Source: an uncultured Croceitalea sp.
GTDB lineage: Bacteria > Bacteroidota > Bacteroidia > Flavobacteriales > Flavobacteriaceae
Length of the DNA: 64,000 nucleotides
NCBI GenBank assembly: GCA_947495075.1
Contig: CANLXH010000001.1
Coordinates: 1,054,001 to 1,118,000 of the forward strand
Reading direction: 5' to 3'
The notes under the pieces were generated by a model. That model worked only from the letters and a program-made list of their open reading frames with translations, had not been told where the DNA came from and did no database searches. Shown here one piece after another: positions 1-8,736 of this stretch. Positions within the stretch are counted from its first letter, which is position 1. Every line of letters starts with the position of its first letter. A program made the translations under genes and the position numbers.

Positions 1-13
1 GGTAATAAGAATA

Positions 14-607
14 TTAATCTTTGCATAGAGAGTTAAATTTTTGTTTGGAAAAGGTAATTAATTCTTCAAAAAAAGCGGTAAACTCATTTTCGAAATCACT
101 GTAATGCTCTTCTAAATCAAGAATAGCAAAATTCATTTTAGACTTGTTTTTTGTTCTACGATTCATTCCGTCTAAGACCCTTGAAATACCCTTTAAATTA
201 GCATAATTATACAACCAATTGTCCGTAATCATATAAGGCATCATGCGCTGCGTACTTAAGGGTAGAATTTCGTAATTGTCTTCTAATAAATCATAAAATG
301 CTTCTACGTAAGTATTTAGAGGTACTTCTGAGTATGTTTTCCAATTTTTTGCTAGAAAATGATCGTAGAAAATATCTACTATTATCTGGCTATAATGACT
401 GTAGTTTTTATGTAAACGCTTACTACTTTGCCTAGCTATAGGATGTGCATCTGTAAAAGTATCTATCTGTCTATGCAATAAAATACCTTTTTGTACTTTA
501 TCTGGTAAGTGTTTGTATTTGTTGGCTCTAATATGGTCTGCGAAAAAATTACCTAGGGTAATTTGTGGCTCATCAAAAGATAAATAAATATGGGCTAGAA
601 AATTCAC
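14..607 (-). CDS. Acyl carrier protein phosphodiesterase (AcpH/DUF479 family)
   Basis: A 197-residue protein opening with NFLAHIYLSF and containing GNFFADHIR, the N-terminal signature of the AcpH family. AcpH is a cytosolic metal-dependent hydrolase of the HD-like fold that removes 4'-phosphopantetheine from holo-ACP. The length is normal for the family (about 190-200). The start codon is GTG at 607-605; no in-frame ATG lies nearby and the conserved motif begins at once. It is divergent from glmM across a 71-bp gap that holds a palindrome and a promoter. Family assignment is fairly sure; the activity is inferred. Confidence 0.8.
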   Translation of the reverse strand: MNFLAHIYLSFDEPQITLGNFFADHIRANKYKHLPDKVQKGILLHRQIDTFTDAHPIARQSSKRLHKNYSHYSQIIVDIFYDHFLAKNWKTYSEVPLNTYVEAFYDLLEDNYEILPLSTQRMMPYMITDNWLYNYANLKGISRVLDGMNRRTKNKSKMNFAILDLEEHYSDFENEFTAFFEELITFSKQKFNSLCKD

Positions 608-631
608 TTTGGAAATTTACAAACTAGAAAC

Positions 632-645
632 GGTTATTAATAACC
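632..645. promoter_or_regulatory. 14-bp palindrome between divergent genes
   Basis: GGTTATTAATAACC is a perfect palindrome midway between the acpH-like gene and glmM, 7 bp upstream of the glmM -7 element. Its place and symmetry suit a dimeric regulator, but no regulator is known for it, and short AT-rich palindromes also arise by chance. Confidence 0.3.
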
Positions 646-652
646 ATCAAAT

Positions 653-660
653 TATATTTG
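653..660 (+). promoter_or_regulatory. glmM promoter -7 element
   Basis: TATATTTG matches the Bacteroidota primary sigma -7 consensus TAnnTTTG, 18 bp before the glmM ATG. No clear -33 TTTG is seen at the usual distance. Confidence 0.5.
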
Positions 661-678
661 CAAAAACTTTTTTAACAA

Positions 679-2067
679 ATGACATTAATTAAATCTATTT
701 CTGGAATACGTGGAACCATTGGCGGAGCTACAAATGATAATTTAACACCTATTGATGCGGTTAAATTTGCAGCAGCCTATGGAACTTGGCTAAAAGGTTA
801 CGCTGGCAAGGATAAACTTAAGGTAGTTATTGGTAGGGATGCCCGTTTGTCTGGTGAGATGATACAAAATTTAGTAGTGTCTACCTTAGTGGGCCTTGGA
901 ATAGATGTTGTTGATTTAGATTTGTCAACCACACCTACCGTGGAAATAGCTGTTCCTTTAGAAAAAGCAGATGGGGGCATTATATTAACTGCTAGCCACA
1001 ACCCTAAACAGTGGAATGCTCTTAAGCTTTTAAATGAAAAAGGTGAGTTTTTGGATGCTAAACAAGGTGCGGTCATTTTAGAACTGGCCGAAAAAGAAGA
1101 TTTTGATTTTGCAGAAGTGGATGATTTAGGAAATATCTCCAAAAATGACTCTTACATAGACATTCATATTGATGAAGTACTTAATTTACCACTAGTAGAT
1201 AAAGAGACCATTAAAAAAGCGGGTTTTAAAGTGGTTGTAGATGGCGTAAACTCCACAGGTGGAATAGCAATACCTAAATTATTAAAGGAATTAGGTGTAG
1301 AAGTTATAGAATTGTATTGTGATCCAACTGGTCATTTTCCTCATAATCCAGAGCCTTTAAAAGAACATTTAAAAGATATTTGTGATTTAGTAGTTAAGGA
1401 AAAAGCAGATTTTGGAATTGTGGTAGACCCAGATGTAGATCGTTTGGCGTTTATTAGTGATGATGGAGAAATGTTTGGTGAAGAATATACCTTAGTAGCA
1501 TGTGCTGATTATGTTTTAGGAAAAACTAAAGGAAATACAGTGTCGAACTTATCCTCATCAAGAGCTTTGCGCGATATTACCCAAAAACATGGAGGTACCT
1601 ATGAAGCTGCAGCTGTTGGAGAGGTAAATGTTGTTACTAAAATGAAAGCTAATAATGCTATTATTGGAGGAGAAGGTAATGGAGGAATTATTTACCCAGA
1701 AAGCCATTATGGGCGCGATTCTTTAGTTGGTACGGCTTTATTTTTAATGTTAATGGCTGAAAAAGGAGGGACGGTTGCAGCACTAAGAGCAAGTTATCCT
1801 AGCTATTTTATGAGTAAGAAGAAAATTCAGCTTACGCCAGAACTAGACGTTGATGCGCTTCTTGTTGCTATGCATGATAAATATAAAAATGAAGAAGTTT
1901 CTACTATAGATGGCGTAAAGATAGATTTTGATGAAAACTGGGTACATCTGCGTAAATCCAATACAGAGCCAATTATTAGAATTTATACTGAAGCCAAAAG
2001 TCAAACTAAAGCTGATGACTTGGCCGATAGAATTATTGGTGAAATAAAAGAGATCGCCGGGCTTTAA
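679..2067 (+). CDS. glmM: Phosphoglucosamine mutase GlmM
   Basis: A 462-residue alpha-D-phosphohexomutase. It interconverts glucosamine-6-phosphate and glucosamine-1-phosphate on the way to UDP-GlcNAc for peptidoglycan and lipid A. Visible landmarks in order: the phosphoserine loop TASHNP (Ser106), the metal loop DPDVDR (about residue 250), the sugar-binding loop GEGNGG (about 330), and the phosphate-binding RKSNTEP near residue 427. Length is standard. A promoter-like TATATTTG precedes it and a strong terminator follows. The family also holds phosphomannomutases; GlmM is the usual call for this single-copy Bacteroidota form. Confidence 0.88.
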   Translation: MTLIKSISGIRGTIGGATNDNLTPIDAVKFAAAYGTWLKGYAGKDKLKVVIGRDARLSGEMIQNLVVSTLVGLGIDVVDLDLSTTPTVEIAVPLEKADGGIILTASHNPKQWNALKLLNEKGEFLDAKQGAVILELAEKEDFDFAEVDDLGNISKNDSYIDIHIDEVLNLPLVDKETIKKAGFKVVVDGVNSTGGIAIPKLLKELGVEVIELYCDPTGHFPHNPEPLKEHLKDICDLVVKEKADFGIVVDPDVDRLAFISDDGEMFGEEYTLVACADYVLGKTKGNTVSNLSSSRALRDITQKHGGTYEAAAVGEVNVVTKMKANNAIIGGEGNGGIIYPESHYGRDSLVGTALFLMLMAEKGGTVAALRASYPSYFMSKKKIQLTPELDVDALLVAMHDKYKNEEVSTIDGVKIDFDENWVHLRKSNTEPIIRIYTEAKSQTKADDLADRIIGEIKEIAGL

Positions 2068-2070
2068 TAT

Positions 2071-2111
2071 AAAACGGGCTTGAATATATTTATATTACAA
2101 GCCCGTTTTTA
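2071..2111. terminator. Bidirectional rho-independent terminator
   Basis: AAAACGGGCTTG (2071-2082) pairs with CAAGCCCGTTTT (2099-2110) around a 16-base AT loop, with A and T runs on both sides. It lies between the convergent glmM and MORN genes and can serve both. Confidence 0.85.
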
Positions 2112-2123
2112 AATCAACTCAAA

Positions 2124-2591
2124 CTATTTTTTATTAGCTACTAGCTCGTTAGACGCCCAAGTGCCTTCTTCTAGAACATTACCATTAGCATCAAATATTT
2201 TCCCTTTTCCATTTTTGAGGTTCTCTTTCCATTTTCCGCTCCATTTGGTACCATCTGCTTTTGTAAGAGACCCTTTCCCATGGCGCATATGTTTTTTAAA
2301 AGAACCTTCATATTTACTGCCGTCTTTCCATACATAGGTTCCTTTTCCAGATAATTCTGTTCCAGCAAGAGTTCCGGAATATGTAGCTCCATCAAACCAT
2401 TTAATATTGCCCTTCACAAATTTACCTGCCTTTATCTCAACATCGAAAGAAGTGCCTTCTAGGCTAAACTTATACCAGCCGTCTGCTAATAATTTAAATT
2501 CTTGACTTGTAGGGATTGTATTAAATTCTTGAGCTTGAATACTTAAGGTTGTTCCAAAAGCAAATAATAAAACAAGAGCTATCTTTTTCAT
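2124..2591 (-). CDS. Exported MORN-repeat protein
   Basis: 155 residues. The N-terminus (MKKIALVLLFAFG, ending ...IQAQ) is a classical Sec signal peptide. The rest carries three to four MORN repeats (YSGTLAGTELSGKGTY, YEGSFKKHMRHGKGSL, WSGKWKENLKNGKGK), a beta-hairpin repeat usually tied to membrane or protein contacts. There is no catalytic domain. Probably periplasmic or cell-surface; the role is unknown. It stands alone, convergent with glmM, and shares its terminator. Confidence 0.75.
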   Translation of the reverse strand: MKKIALVLLFAFGTTLSIQAQEFNTIPTSQEFKLLADGWYKFSLEGTSFDVEIKAGKFVKGNIKWFDGATYSGTLAGTELSGKGTYVWKDGSKYEGSFKKHMRHGKGSLTKADGTKWSGKWKENLKNGKGKIFDANGNVLEEGTWASNELVANKK

Positions 2592-2683
2592 AAGGATATT
2601 TGATTTTTAATTTGAGTCGTAGGCTACAATTAAAAACTTACAAAATTTAAAAAATAGAAAGTAAAAATTAATCTATTAAAGCC

Positions 2684-3532
2684 TTATTTAGTCCAAGAAT
2701 TAATAGTCTCTTTTATAAGTTGCTCTCTGTTCCATACTATAAAATGCTTTTCGTTTTCAAGAGTAATAACTTTTAAGTCTTCGACATTAGTGAAAGTGTT
2801 TTTCATAAAGTCAACATTCTTATAAGGAACCAAATTATCTTCAGTACCATGAATAATCACAACTTTTTGTGAAAGATATTTCAAGTCAGGCTGCATGTTA
2901 AATAAGTCTTTTTTTAACATCCATAACTCATCATTAGAAGGTTTTAATGCACCAGGGACAAGGTATTTTAGAGGTATCCATGTTAGTGGTTTCCTCCATT
3001 TTTCTGGCTTTTCAGCATCAGGATCTAGAGCCCCAGCTAAAATTATCAAGGTTTGGTATAATTCTGGCATCTCCAGCGCCATTTTTACTATTAAAGGACC
3101 CCCATAAGAGTGCCCTATAAGTGTTATTTGTTTGCCATTATCAATTTGTGTTAGTAAGGTGTTTAATACTTTTGCCTGTGTATCTAAATTCATACTCTTT
3201 CTAAAATCACTATAACCAAAACCAGGTCTGTCAAGTGCAATTAGTCTATATTTTTTTAAAAGAAGAGAATCTGTAAGGTAGTTTTCCCAGGCATTCCAAC
3301 TTCCAGGAGAACCATGAATAAATACTAAGCTTTGTGCATTTTTATTTCCTGTTTGTATATAGTGTAGTTTTCTATCCTCAACTGTTATAGTTGAATCTAC
3401 ATAAGTAATTTTATTTTTTTGAAAAAAGGTTTTAGTTTTCTTGGTAGATGTACGCAAGGTCATACAAGAATGGGCAAATAGTATATAGCTAAGCAACATT
3501 AAATAAATTACATATCTTTTTCTAAACTTCAT
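2684..3532 (-). CDS. Alpha/beta hydrolase, probable lipoprotein
   Basis: 282 residues. The N-terminus is hydrophobic and ends in a lipobox-like AHSC (Cys23), suggesting a lipoprotein. The hydrolase core shows the oxyanion loop HGSPGS (73-78), the nucleophile elbow GHSYGG (Ser142), an acid candidate in HGTEDNLVP (about 231) and the catalytic His in EKHF (about 263): a complete triad. The substrate cannot be told. It starts 8 bp after the acyltransferase gene stops, so the two are probably co-transcribed, which hints at envelope lipid metabolism. Confidence 0.8.
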   Translation of the reverse strand: MKFRKRYVIYLMLLSYILFAHSCMTLRTSTKKTKTFFQKNKITYVDSTITVEDRKLHYIQTGNKNAQSLVFIHGSPGSWNAWENYLTDSLLLKKYRLIALDRPGFGYSDFRKSMNLDTQAKVLNTLLTQIDNGKQITLIGHSYGGPLIVKMALEMPELYQTLIILAGALDPDAEKPEKWRKPLTWIPLKYLVPGALKPSNDELWMLKKDLFNMQPDLKYLSQKVVIIHGTEDNLVPYKNVDFMKNTFTNVEDLKVITLENEKHFIVWNREQLIKETINSWTK

Positions 3533-3540
3533 GAAGCTAC

Positions 3541-4449
3541 TTATTTTGATTTCTTAGCGAGTACTTTAGCTCTCTGAGCTTCCTTACCACGATGTTTCCA
3601 ACGTTTGTGCGTCCATAAATAATGTTCGGGCCTTTCATATATTTGTTGCTCGGTCATTTTTAAAAATTGGTTGGTAATTTCTCCTTTTTCAGTTGCTGGC
3701 GCATCAGTAGTTATAGTAGAAAATTCTGCTTTGTAATACCCACGTTTTACTTTGGACACTTTTAGAAAGACAACTGCAAGATCCATTTTTCTCGCCAATA
3801 TTTCTGCTCCATTGATTACGGGTACCCGAATACCCATAAATTCTTTCCAGTATTGTGAACGGCTCACTTGTGGCGATTGATCACTGACCATACCAAAAAC
3901 TCCGGTTATACCATCCCTTTTATTTTTTATAATGGTCTTTACGGTCTCTTGCTGTGTAATAGGAGTTGTATTCCACCTAGCGCGTACTTTGCGGCTCCAG
4001 GCATCAAAATAGTTGTTGCTTATTCTTGTGTAAACAGCGTAACCTTTTGACTTTATGTGGTTGTTTATGCTTGTGGTCCATTCCCAATTGGCGTAATGGG
4101 AGCATACCACAAGAATACTTTTTTCTTTTTCAATTTGTTGAATAAGTTCTATGTTCTGTATTGCATACTTTTTAGTAATACTTTCTTTAGAGAGATTCAT
4201 GGTCTTGACCATTTCCAAAAAAGAATCACAAAGGTGTTTGTAGAATTCTTTTTCGATACGTTTTCGTTCCTCTTTTGTTTTTTTTGGAAAAACTAGCTCC
4301 AAGTTGGATTCTACTACTTTTCTTCGGTATCTAACTACATGATAGATAAGGATAGATAATAAGTTAGAAAATCCATAAAATAAGTGATGTGGTAGCACAG
4401 AAATGAACCATAAGAGTGGGTAGGCCAATAAAAAAACAAGGAGTTGCAT
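3541..4449 (-). CDS. LpxL/HtrB-type lipid acyltransferase
   Basis: About 302 residues from ATG 4449. An N-terminal membrane segment is followed by the HX4E motif in HYANWEW (His118, Glu123), the catalytic signature of lysophospholipid acyltransferases of the lipid A late-acylation type. An upstream TTG at 4470 keeps the frame open but lies inside the -7 promoter element, so ATG 4449 is chosen. It is the first gene of a two-gene operon with the alpha/beta hydrolase. Its likely role is to add a secondary acyl chain to lipid A or a related membrane lipid. Confidence 0.8.
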   Translation of the reverse strand: MQLLVFLLAYPLLWFISVLPHHLFYGFSNLLSILIYHVVRYRRKVVESNLELVFPKKTKEERKRIEKEFYKHLCDSFLEMVKTMNLSKESITKKYAIQNIELIQQIEKEKSILVVCSHYANWEWTTSINNHIKSKGYAVYTRISNNYFDAWSRKVRARWNTTPITQQETVKTIIKNKRDGITGVFGMVSDQSPQVSRSQYWKEFMGIRVPVINGAEILARKMDLAVVFLKVSKVKRGYYKAEFSTITTDAPATEKGEITNQFLKMTEQQIYERPEHYLWTHKRWKHRGKEAQRAKVLAKKSK

Positions 4450-4467
4450 ACACCTGAATATAATGGG

Positions 4468-4485
4468 CAAATATAGCTATATTTG
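4468..4485. promoter_or_regulatory. Back-to-back -7 elements in an 18-bp perfect palindrome
   Basis: CAAATATAGCTATATTTG is a perfect palindrome. Its right half (4478-4485) is TATATTTG facing the rhomboid gene; its left half (4475-4468, minus strand) is TATATTTG facing the acyltransferase gene. Only 2 bp separate the two elements, so two RNA polymerases could hardly bind together. Both match TAnnTTTG exactly. Confidence 0.5.
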
Positions 4486-4504
4486 ACTCCAAATTAACTA
4501 CTAT

Positions 4505-5158
4505 ATGTACAGTTTACACGCTGCCACAATTGCTATTATTGCTGCTAATGTTTTAGTTTCTTTAAGAGGGTTTAACGACTCTATTTTCTTTGATCGTTAT
4601 AAGTTTAGTATTGGAGGGATAAATGCAGGACAAAAAGAAAGAGCATTAACCTCTGGGTTTTTGCATGTAGATGTTTCGCATTTATTCTTCAACATGTTTA
4701 CCTTATATTTCTTTGCAGATGTTGTGATAAGTTGGTTTGGAGCTACTAAATTTTTAATTATTTATTTCATAAGTCTTGTTGCTGGTAATTTGCTGTCCAT
4801 TTTCTTTCATAAAGATGAACCTTATTATAGTGCTGTTGGCGCGAGTGGCGCAGTAACAGGTATTTTATATGCTGCTATCTTACTACAACCAGATATGCAG
4901 TTAGGCTTCTTCTTTATTCCAATTCCATTACCAGCCTATATTTTAGGTATTGGTTATTTAGTATACTCTATTTATGGTATGAAAAAACGTTTAGGGAACA
5001 TTGGGCATTCTGCACATTTTGGTGGAGCTATAGGGGGCTATGCTACAGCCTTATTTTTTAGACCAAGTCTTCTACAAACGAATACTCTAATGGTTATTTT
5101 ATTAGCATTACCAATACTAGTACTCTTTGCTCTGGAAAAGCTTGGAAAGCTAAAATAA
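4505..5158 (+). CDS. Rhomboid family intramembrane serine protease
   Basis: 217 residues with about six membrane helices. The catalytic Ser is in GASGAVTG (Ser114) and the catalytic His in HSAHFGGAIGG (His171), the Ser-His dyad of rhomboids. Rhomboids cleave transmembrane segments within the bilayer; the substrate here is unknown. Divergent from the acyltransferase gene, with its own TATATTTG 19 bp before the ATG. Transcribed alone. Confidence 0.85.
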   Translation: MYSLHAATIAIIAANVLVSLRGFNDSIFFDRYKFSIGGINAGQKERALTSGFLHVDVSHLFFNMFTLYFFADVVISWFGATKFLIIYFISLVAGNLLSIFFHKDEPYYSAVGASGAVTGILYAAILLQPDMQLGFFFIPIPLPAYILGIGYLVYSIYGMKKRLGNIGHSAHFGGAIGGYATALFFRPSLLQTNTLMVILLALPILVLFALEKLGKLK

Positions 5159-5293
5159 GTAGTATTTTTCTTTCATTTTAATTATCTAAATGAAGCACTT
5201 CATCGGACTGTCAACACTTTAGAGGTATTTTACAACATAAATTATTTGGAGACATAGCTTTGAAAGTATTTTTAAAGTTTTAAATATTACCAT

Positions 5294-6937
5294 ATGTCCC
5301 AATTCAAAAAGTTTATCCTACCAAGTTTTCTTATAATGTTAGTACTGTCATGTTCAGATGAAACAACAGTTTTTGAACAAAATGAAGATACTTTTAGCTT
5401 AGAAGAAAGCCAGTCTGTTTTAACAAATAGTGTAAGTTTTGAAAAGAGCGGTGTCTTGGATATTTTTGATGATGAAGCTACCTCCAACAAATCTGGAAAA
5501 TTTGCAAACGAACAAGCCGGAGATTATCCCTTAACCTTAGTAGCACAGATTACACCTCCTTCTTTTACTGGAGCAGAAAATTTGACTGCTACTCATGTAC
5601 AGATAGATGGAGATTATGCTTATGTATCTTATAATACTGTAGATGGTGGTTATGCTGGTGCAGCTGATATTATTGATGTTAGTGATCCTACATCACCTAG
5701 CGTAACATCTAGAGTTTATTCTAGAAGTATAGATTTTAATTCTATACAATACAGTGATGGTTTTGCTTATATAGTTGGTGGTATAGACTCAGAGCAATCT
5801 GCGTTGGCTACAGCTAATTCTATAATCATAAGAATTTCTGCAACAAATGGAAGATTTGATACATCGGGTATTCTTTTTGGTTTTCAAGAAGGATTTAATG
5901 CCAATGATGTTGTTTTAATTGGTGATAGTGCTTTTATGAGTAGTGGAAAGGATGGTTATCTAACAGAATTTAATAAAAACACATTAGAAATTATTAATGA
6001 AGCTGCTTTTCAAGATTTGAGATCTGTTGCTATTAAAGATGGAAAATATATGGTACTTGATGCTAGTTTTGGTGTTCGAATCTTGAATTCTGACTTTTCT
6101 GAAGCTTCACAAATTGCAATTGATTCTGATTTTGGAGAATCTGAGAAAAGAACCCTAGATTTTACTGATGATAAAATTGTAGTTGCGGAAGGTAGCAAAG
6201 GTGCTGGAGTTTATGATTTTAATACAGGAGCTTTTCAGGAATATATTCCCATAACAACAAATCCAGTAAATGTTTCACAATCAGATATTGTAACCAACGC
6301 AACAGCTTTTAATGAAGGAGTACTGTTGATGGCAAATGGCGGCGGAGGTTTATGCCTAACGGATGATGAAAATGGTAGTACTAATATTGTTGGAATCATA
6401 GAATTAGAAGGATCAATAAACTTTGTAGCATCAAAAGGAGATTATATTTTCGCTGCTTCTGGTCGTGAGGGGCTTCAAATAATTAAAATGAATAAGCCTT
6501 CTGATAGTTTAGAGGAGCGTTGCTCTGTTTCCCCAAGATATTTTGGAAATTCTAGATTAAATGTTAGTCAAGGTGAAGATTTATCCTATAGCGGATCAAC
6601 TAGACTTAGAGAAGTTACAATCTCTGGTTCATTGCTATTATGTGGTAGTTGGACTGTAAGAGATGGAATTACTATTGGAAACAATGGAGTCTTTGAATTG
6701 AGTGGAGACCTTACGGTTGCACGAAATAATAGAAGAAGAAATATAACTGTAGGAGGAGGAGCTACTTATAGGGTAGAAGGAGGTAATTTAACTATTTGGG
6801 GCGACCTAATACTTGGGGATAATTCTACATTAGAATTTTTAGGATCTAATTCTAGTATTACTGTCCATGGAGATGTAATTAAATCTAATTCTGCAACCGT
6901 AACAGGTGATTTTGTAGATACTGAAGGAAAGTTTTAA
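5294..6937 (+). CDS. LVIVD-like beta-propeller lipoprotein
   Basis: 547 residues. The signal peptide ends in the lipobox LVLSC (Cys20), so it should be lipid-anchored. Residues about 75-400 contain blades of the form AYVSYNT..AADIIDVSDPTSP and IFAASGREGLQIIKM, typical of LVIVD/choice-of-anchor beta-propellers of Bacteroidota. The last 130 residues are Gly/Asn-rich with regularly spaced short strands (LTVARNNRRRNITVGGG), consistent with a small right-handed beta-helix. No catalytic residues are recognisable; probably a surface binding protein. Confidence 0.65.
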   Translation: MSQFKKFILPSFLIMLVLSCSDETTVFEQNEDTFSLEESQSVLTNSVSFEKSGVLDIFDDEATSNKSGKFANEQAGDYPLTLVAQITPPSFTGAENLTATHVQIDGDYAYVSYNTVDGGYAGAADIIDVSDPTSPSVTSRVYSRSIDFNSIQYSDGFAYIVGGIDSEQSALATANSIIIRISATNGRFDTSGILFGFQEGFNANDVVLIGDSAFMSSGKDGYLTEFNKNTLEIINEAAFQDLRSVAIKDGKYMVLDASFGVRILNSDFSEASQIAIDSDFGESEKRTLDFTDDKIVVAEGSKGAGVYDFNTGAFQEYIPITTNPVNVSQSDIVTNATAFNEGVLLMANGGGGLCLTDDENGSTNIVGIIELEGSINFVASKGDYIFAASGREGLQIIKMNKPSDSLEERCSVSPRYFGNSRLNVSQGEDLSYSGSTRLREVTISGSLLLCGSWTVRDGITIGNNGVFELSGDLTVARNNRRRNITVGGGATYRVEGGNLTIWGDLILGDNSTLEFLGSNSSITVHGDVIKSNSATVTGDFVDTEGKF

Positions 6938-6958
6938 ACAACCTGAAACTATTTTAAT

Positions 6959-6998
6959 AAAAAAGCCCTTATTATTTCTAACAAGGGCTTTTGCTTTT
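6959..6998. terminator. Bidirectional terminator
   Basis: AAAAGCCCTT (6961-6970) pairs with AAGGGCTTTT (6983-6992), followed by a T-run on the plus strand and preceded by A residues that serve the minus strand. It separates the convergent beta-propeller and TlpA-like genes. Confidence 0.8.
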
Positions 6999-7011
6999 TT
7001 TGAAATGTTAT

Positions 7012-8124
7012 TTAATTAAGTAGAACTTCTGCTACTTTTTCCTCCAAAGCTGGACCTCTTAGGTTTTTTGCTATAATCACACCATTTTCGTCTAATAAAA
7101 AAGCTGCAGGAATAGCATTGATGTTGTATAGTTTTGCAATTGGATCGTTAAAATATTGCAAGTTGGAAATATGATTCCATTCCAATCCATCAACTTCAAT
7201 CGCTTTTAACCAATCTTCAGACTTTTTATCTAACGAAACTCCTAGTACATTAAAACCTTTGTCCTTGTATTTATTATATATAGAGACAATATTGGGATTT
7301 TCAGCTCTACAGGGCCTGCACCAGGCTGCCCAAAAATCAACAAGAGTAAGCTTTCCTTTTACGTCACTTAATGCTAAAGTCTTTCCATCTGGCGTTGGAC
7401 CTGAAAAAGCTGGAGCTGTAACACCAATTTCGGTATTGGCGGTTCTTTCCAATTCTTTTGTGAGTCTCTTTCCAGGTTTTGAAGCTTTAATTTCTTCAGT
7501 AAATGCATTAAAAAGCTCCTTAACTTCTTTAGATGTTGCAGCTTTTGTTCTAAAAAGATTTTCCAAAATAAAAGCGGAAACTAAAGCATTAGGGTTATTC
7601 TTTATGAATTCTTTATTGAATTCTTTAGATTTTTCTTGTAATTCGAAAAACTCCTCACGTAAGGAATTCATAGTTGCAGTGTCTTTAGATTGATTTGCAA
7701 TACGCATATCTCCTTGCATGGATTGCGCCATATCTTGCATCCTACGTTGTTCACTTAAAAACTCCGAAAACAATTCATTTTGCGTAGTACCCTTGGCATT
7801 TGCAAACATTAAACTATCTTTTTGTCCTTTAAATTGGATTGTACCATTTTCAAGAATTACTGGCCAGTTTCCTCGTATTCCTTCTATGACCATATAGTGT
7901 AGTGTAGGTGAATCCTGAGTTCCTGTAAATTCAAATTGTCCACCTATTGCAATAGTTGTGTCAATGTCTATAAGTCTATTGGTAGAATCTGTAGTCTTAA
8001 GATAAACCTTTGTACTATCAGCAAGTTCGCCGGTTATTTCTCCACTAAGGATATATCCATCAGACCCTGTACCACATGCAAATATTGAAATAGCTACGAT
8101 TACTACAGCTAAAACTTTTTTCAT
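7012..8124 (-). CDS. DUF4369-TlpA thiol-disulfide lipoprotein
   Basis: 370 residues. The signal peptide carries a lipobox (IFAC). An N-terminal beta-rich DUF4369-like domain (about 25-120) and a helical linker lead to a thioredoxin fold with WCRPC (about 267-271) in the context FWAAWCRPCRAENP, the TlpA/ResA signature. Expected to act in the periplasm as a reductant for disulfides, for example in cytochrome maturation. Single gene with a clear -7 element 17 bp upstream of the ATG. Confidence 0.85.
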   Translation of the reverse strand: MKKVLAVVIVAISIFACGTGSDGYILSGEITGELADSTKVYLKTTDSTNRLIDIDTTIAIGGQFEFTGTQDSPTLHYMVIEGIRGNWPVILENGTIQFKGQKDSLMFANAKGTTQNELFSEFLSEQRRMQDMAQSMQGDMRIANQSKDTATMNSLREEFFELQEKSKEFNKEFIKNNPNALVSAFILENLFRTKAATSKEVKELFNAFTEEIKASKPGKRLTKELERTANTEIGVTAPAFSGPTPDGKTLALSDVKGKLTLVDFWAAWCRPCRAENPNIVSIYNKYKDKGFNVLGVSLDKKSEDWLKAIEVDGLEWNHISNLQYFNDPIAKLYNINAIPAAFLLDENGVIIAKNLRGPALEEKVAEVLLN

Positions 8125-8140
8125 AAGATTAAATTTTTGG

Positions 8141-8148
8141 CAAAGGTA
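8141..8148 (-). promoter_or_regulatory. -7 element for the TlpA-like gene
   Basis: On the minus strand this reads TACCTTTG, an exact TAnnTTTG match, 17 bp upstream of the start codon at 8124. Confidence 0.5.
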
Positions 8149-8211
8149 AAGATATTAATAAGCATAAAAAAGACTCTAGATAAGAGCCTTCTATATATTA
8201 TAGATAAATGA

Positions 8212-8721
8212 CTAGAATTGATAGCGTAGCCCTAATGCTACATCAAAAAGAAAGCCATTATCAAAACCATCAAAACCAATTAGGCCAATCTCTGGTCGTA
8301 TATCTAGAGAAATTAGGAGTGGAATATCAAAATCATATTCAATGCCGAGATTTCCTGCTGCAAAAACAAATAAACCGTCATCATCGTCATCAAACCCATT
8401 GTTATTGTTAGGAACTGGTTCGAAATCCGCATTCCCAAGTCCGCTACCAACTCCATAATACCAATTAAAACCACCATCTATTTGGTGTAACCATTGATAA
8501 ACTCCTACTAGTTTAAAGGCATCAAATTGGCGACTATCTCGAAAGCCTAGATTAAATTCTGCCCTATTAAGTCTTCCAATAGATTTTTGATAAGATATTT
8601 CGGCTCCAAAGCCATCACTATCCCCTAAACGTAGCCCTAAGGTATGATCAGAAATACGCTGCGCATTCAGATTTATAGTTGCAAAAACAGCTAAAATTGT
8701 AATAAGTGTGATGATTCTCAT
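8212..8721 (-). CDS. Small outer-membrane beta-barrel-like protein
   Basis: 169 residues with a signal peptide (MRIITLITILAVFATINLNA). The mature part has alternating amphipathic strands, Gly/Asp-rich loops and a terminal aromatic strand (LFDVALGLRYQF) typical of eight-stranded outer-membrane barrels. A run of Asp/Asn (NNNNGFDDDDDG) marks one loop. No enzymatic motif. Divergent from the fused oxidoreductase gene. Confidence 0.6.
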   Translation of the reverse strand: MRIITLITILAVFATINLNAQRISDHTLGLRLGDSDGFGAEISYQKSIGRLNRAEFNLGFRDSRQFDAFKLVGVYQWLHQIDGGFNWYYGVGSGLGNADFEPVPNNNNGFDDDDDGLFVFAAGNLGIEYDFDIPLLISLDIRPEIGLIGFDGFDNGFLFDVALGLRYQF

Positions 8722-8736
8722 AAGTTTCTCGATTTA

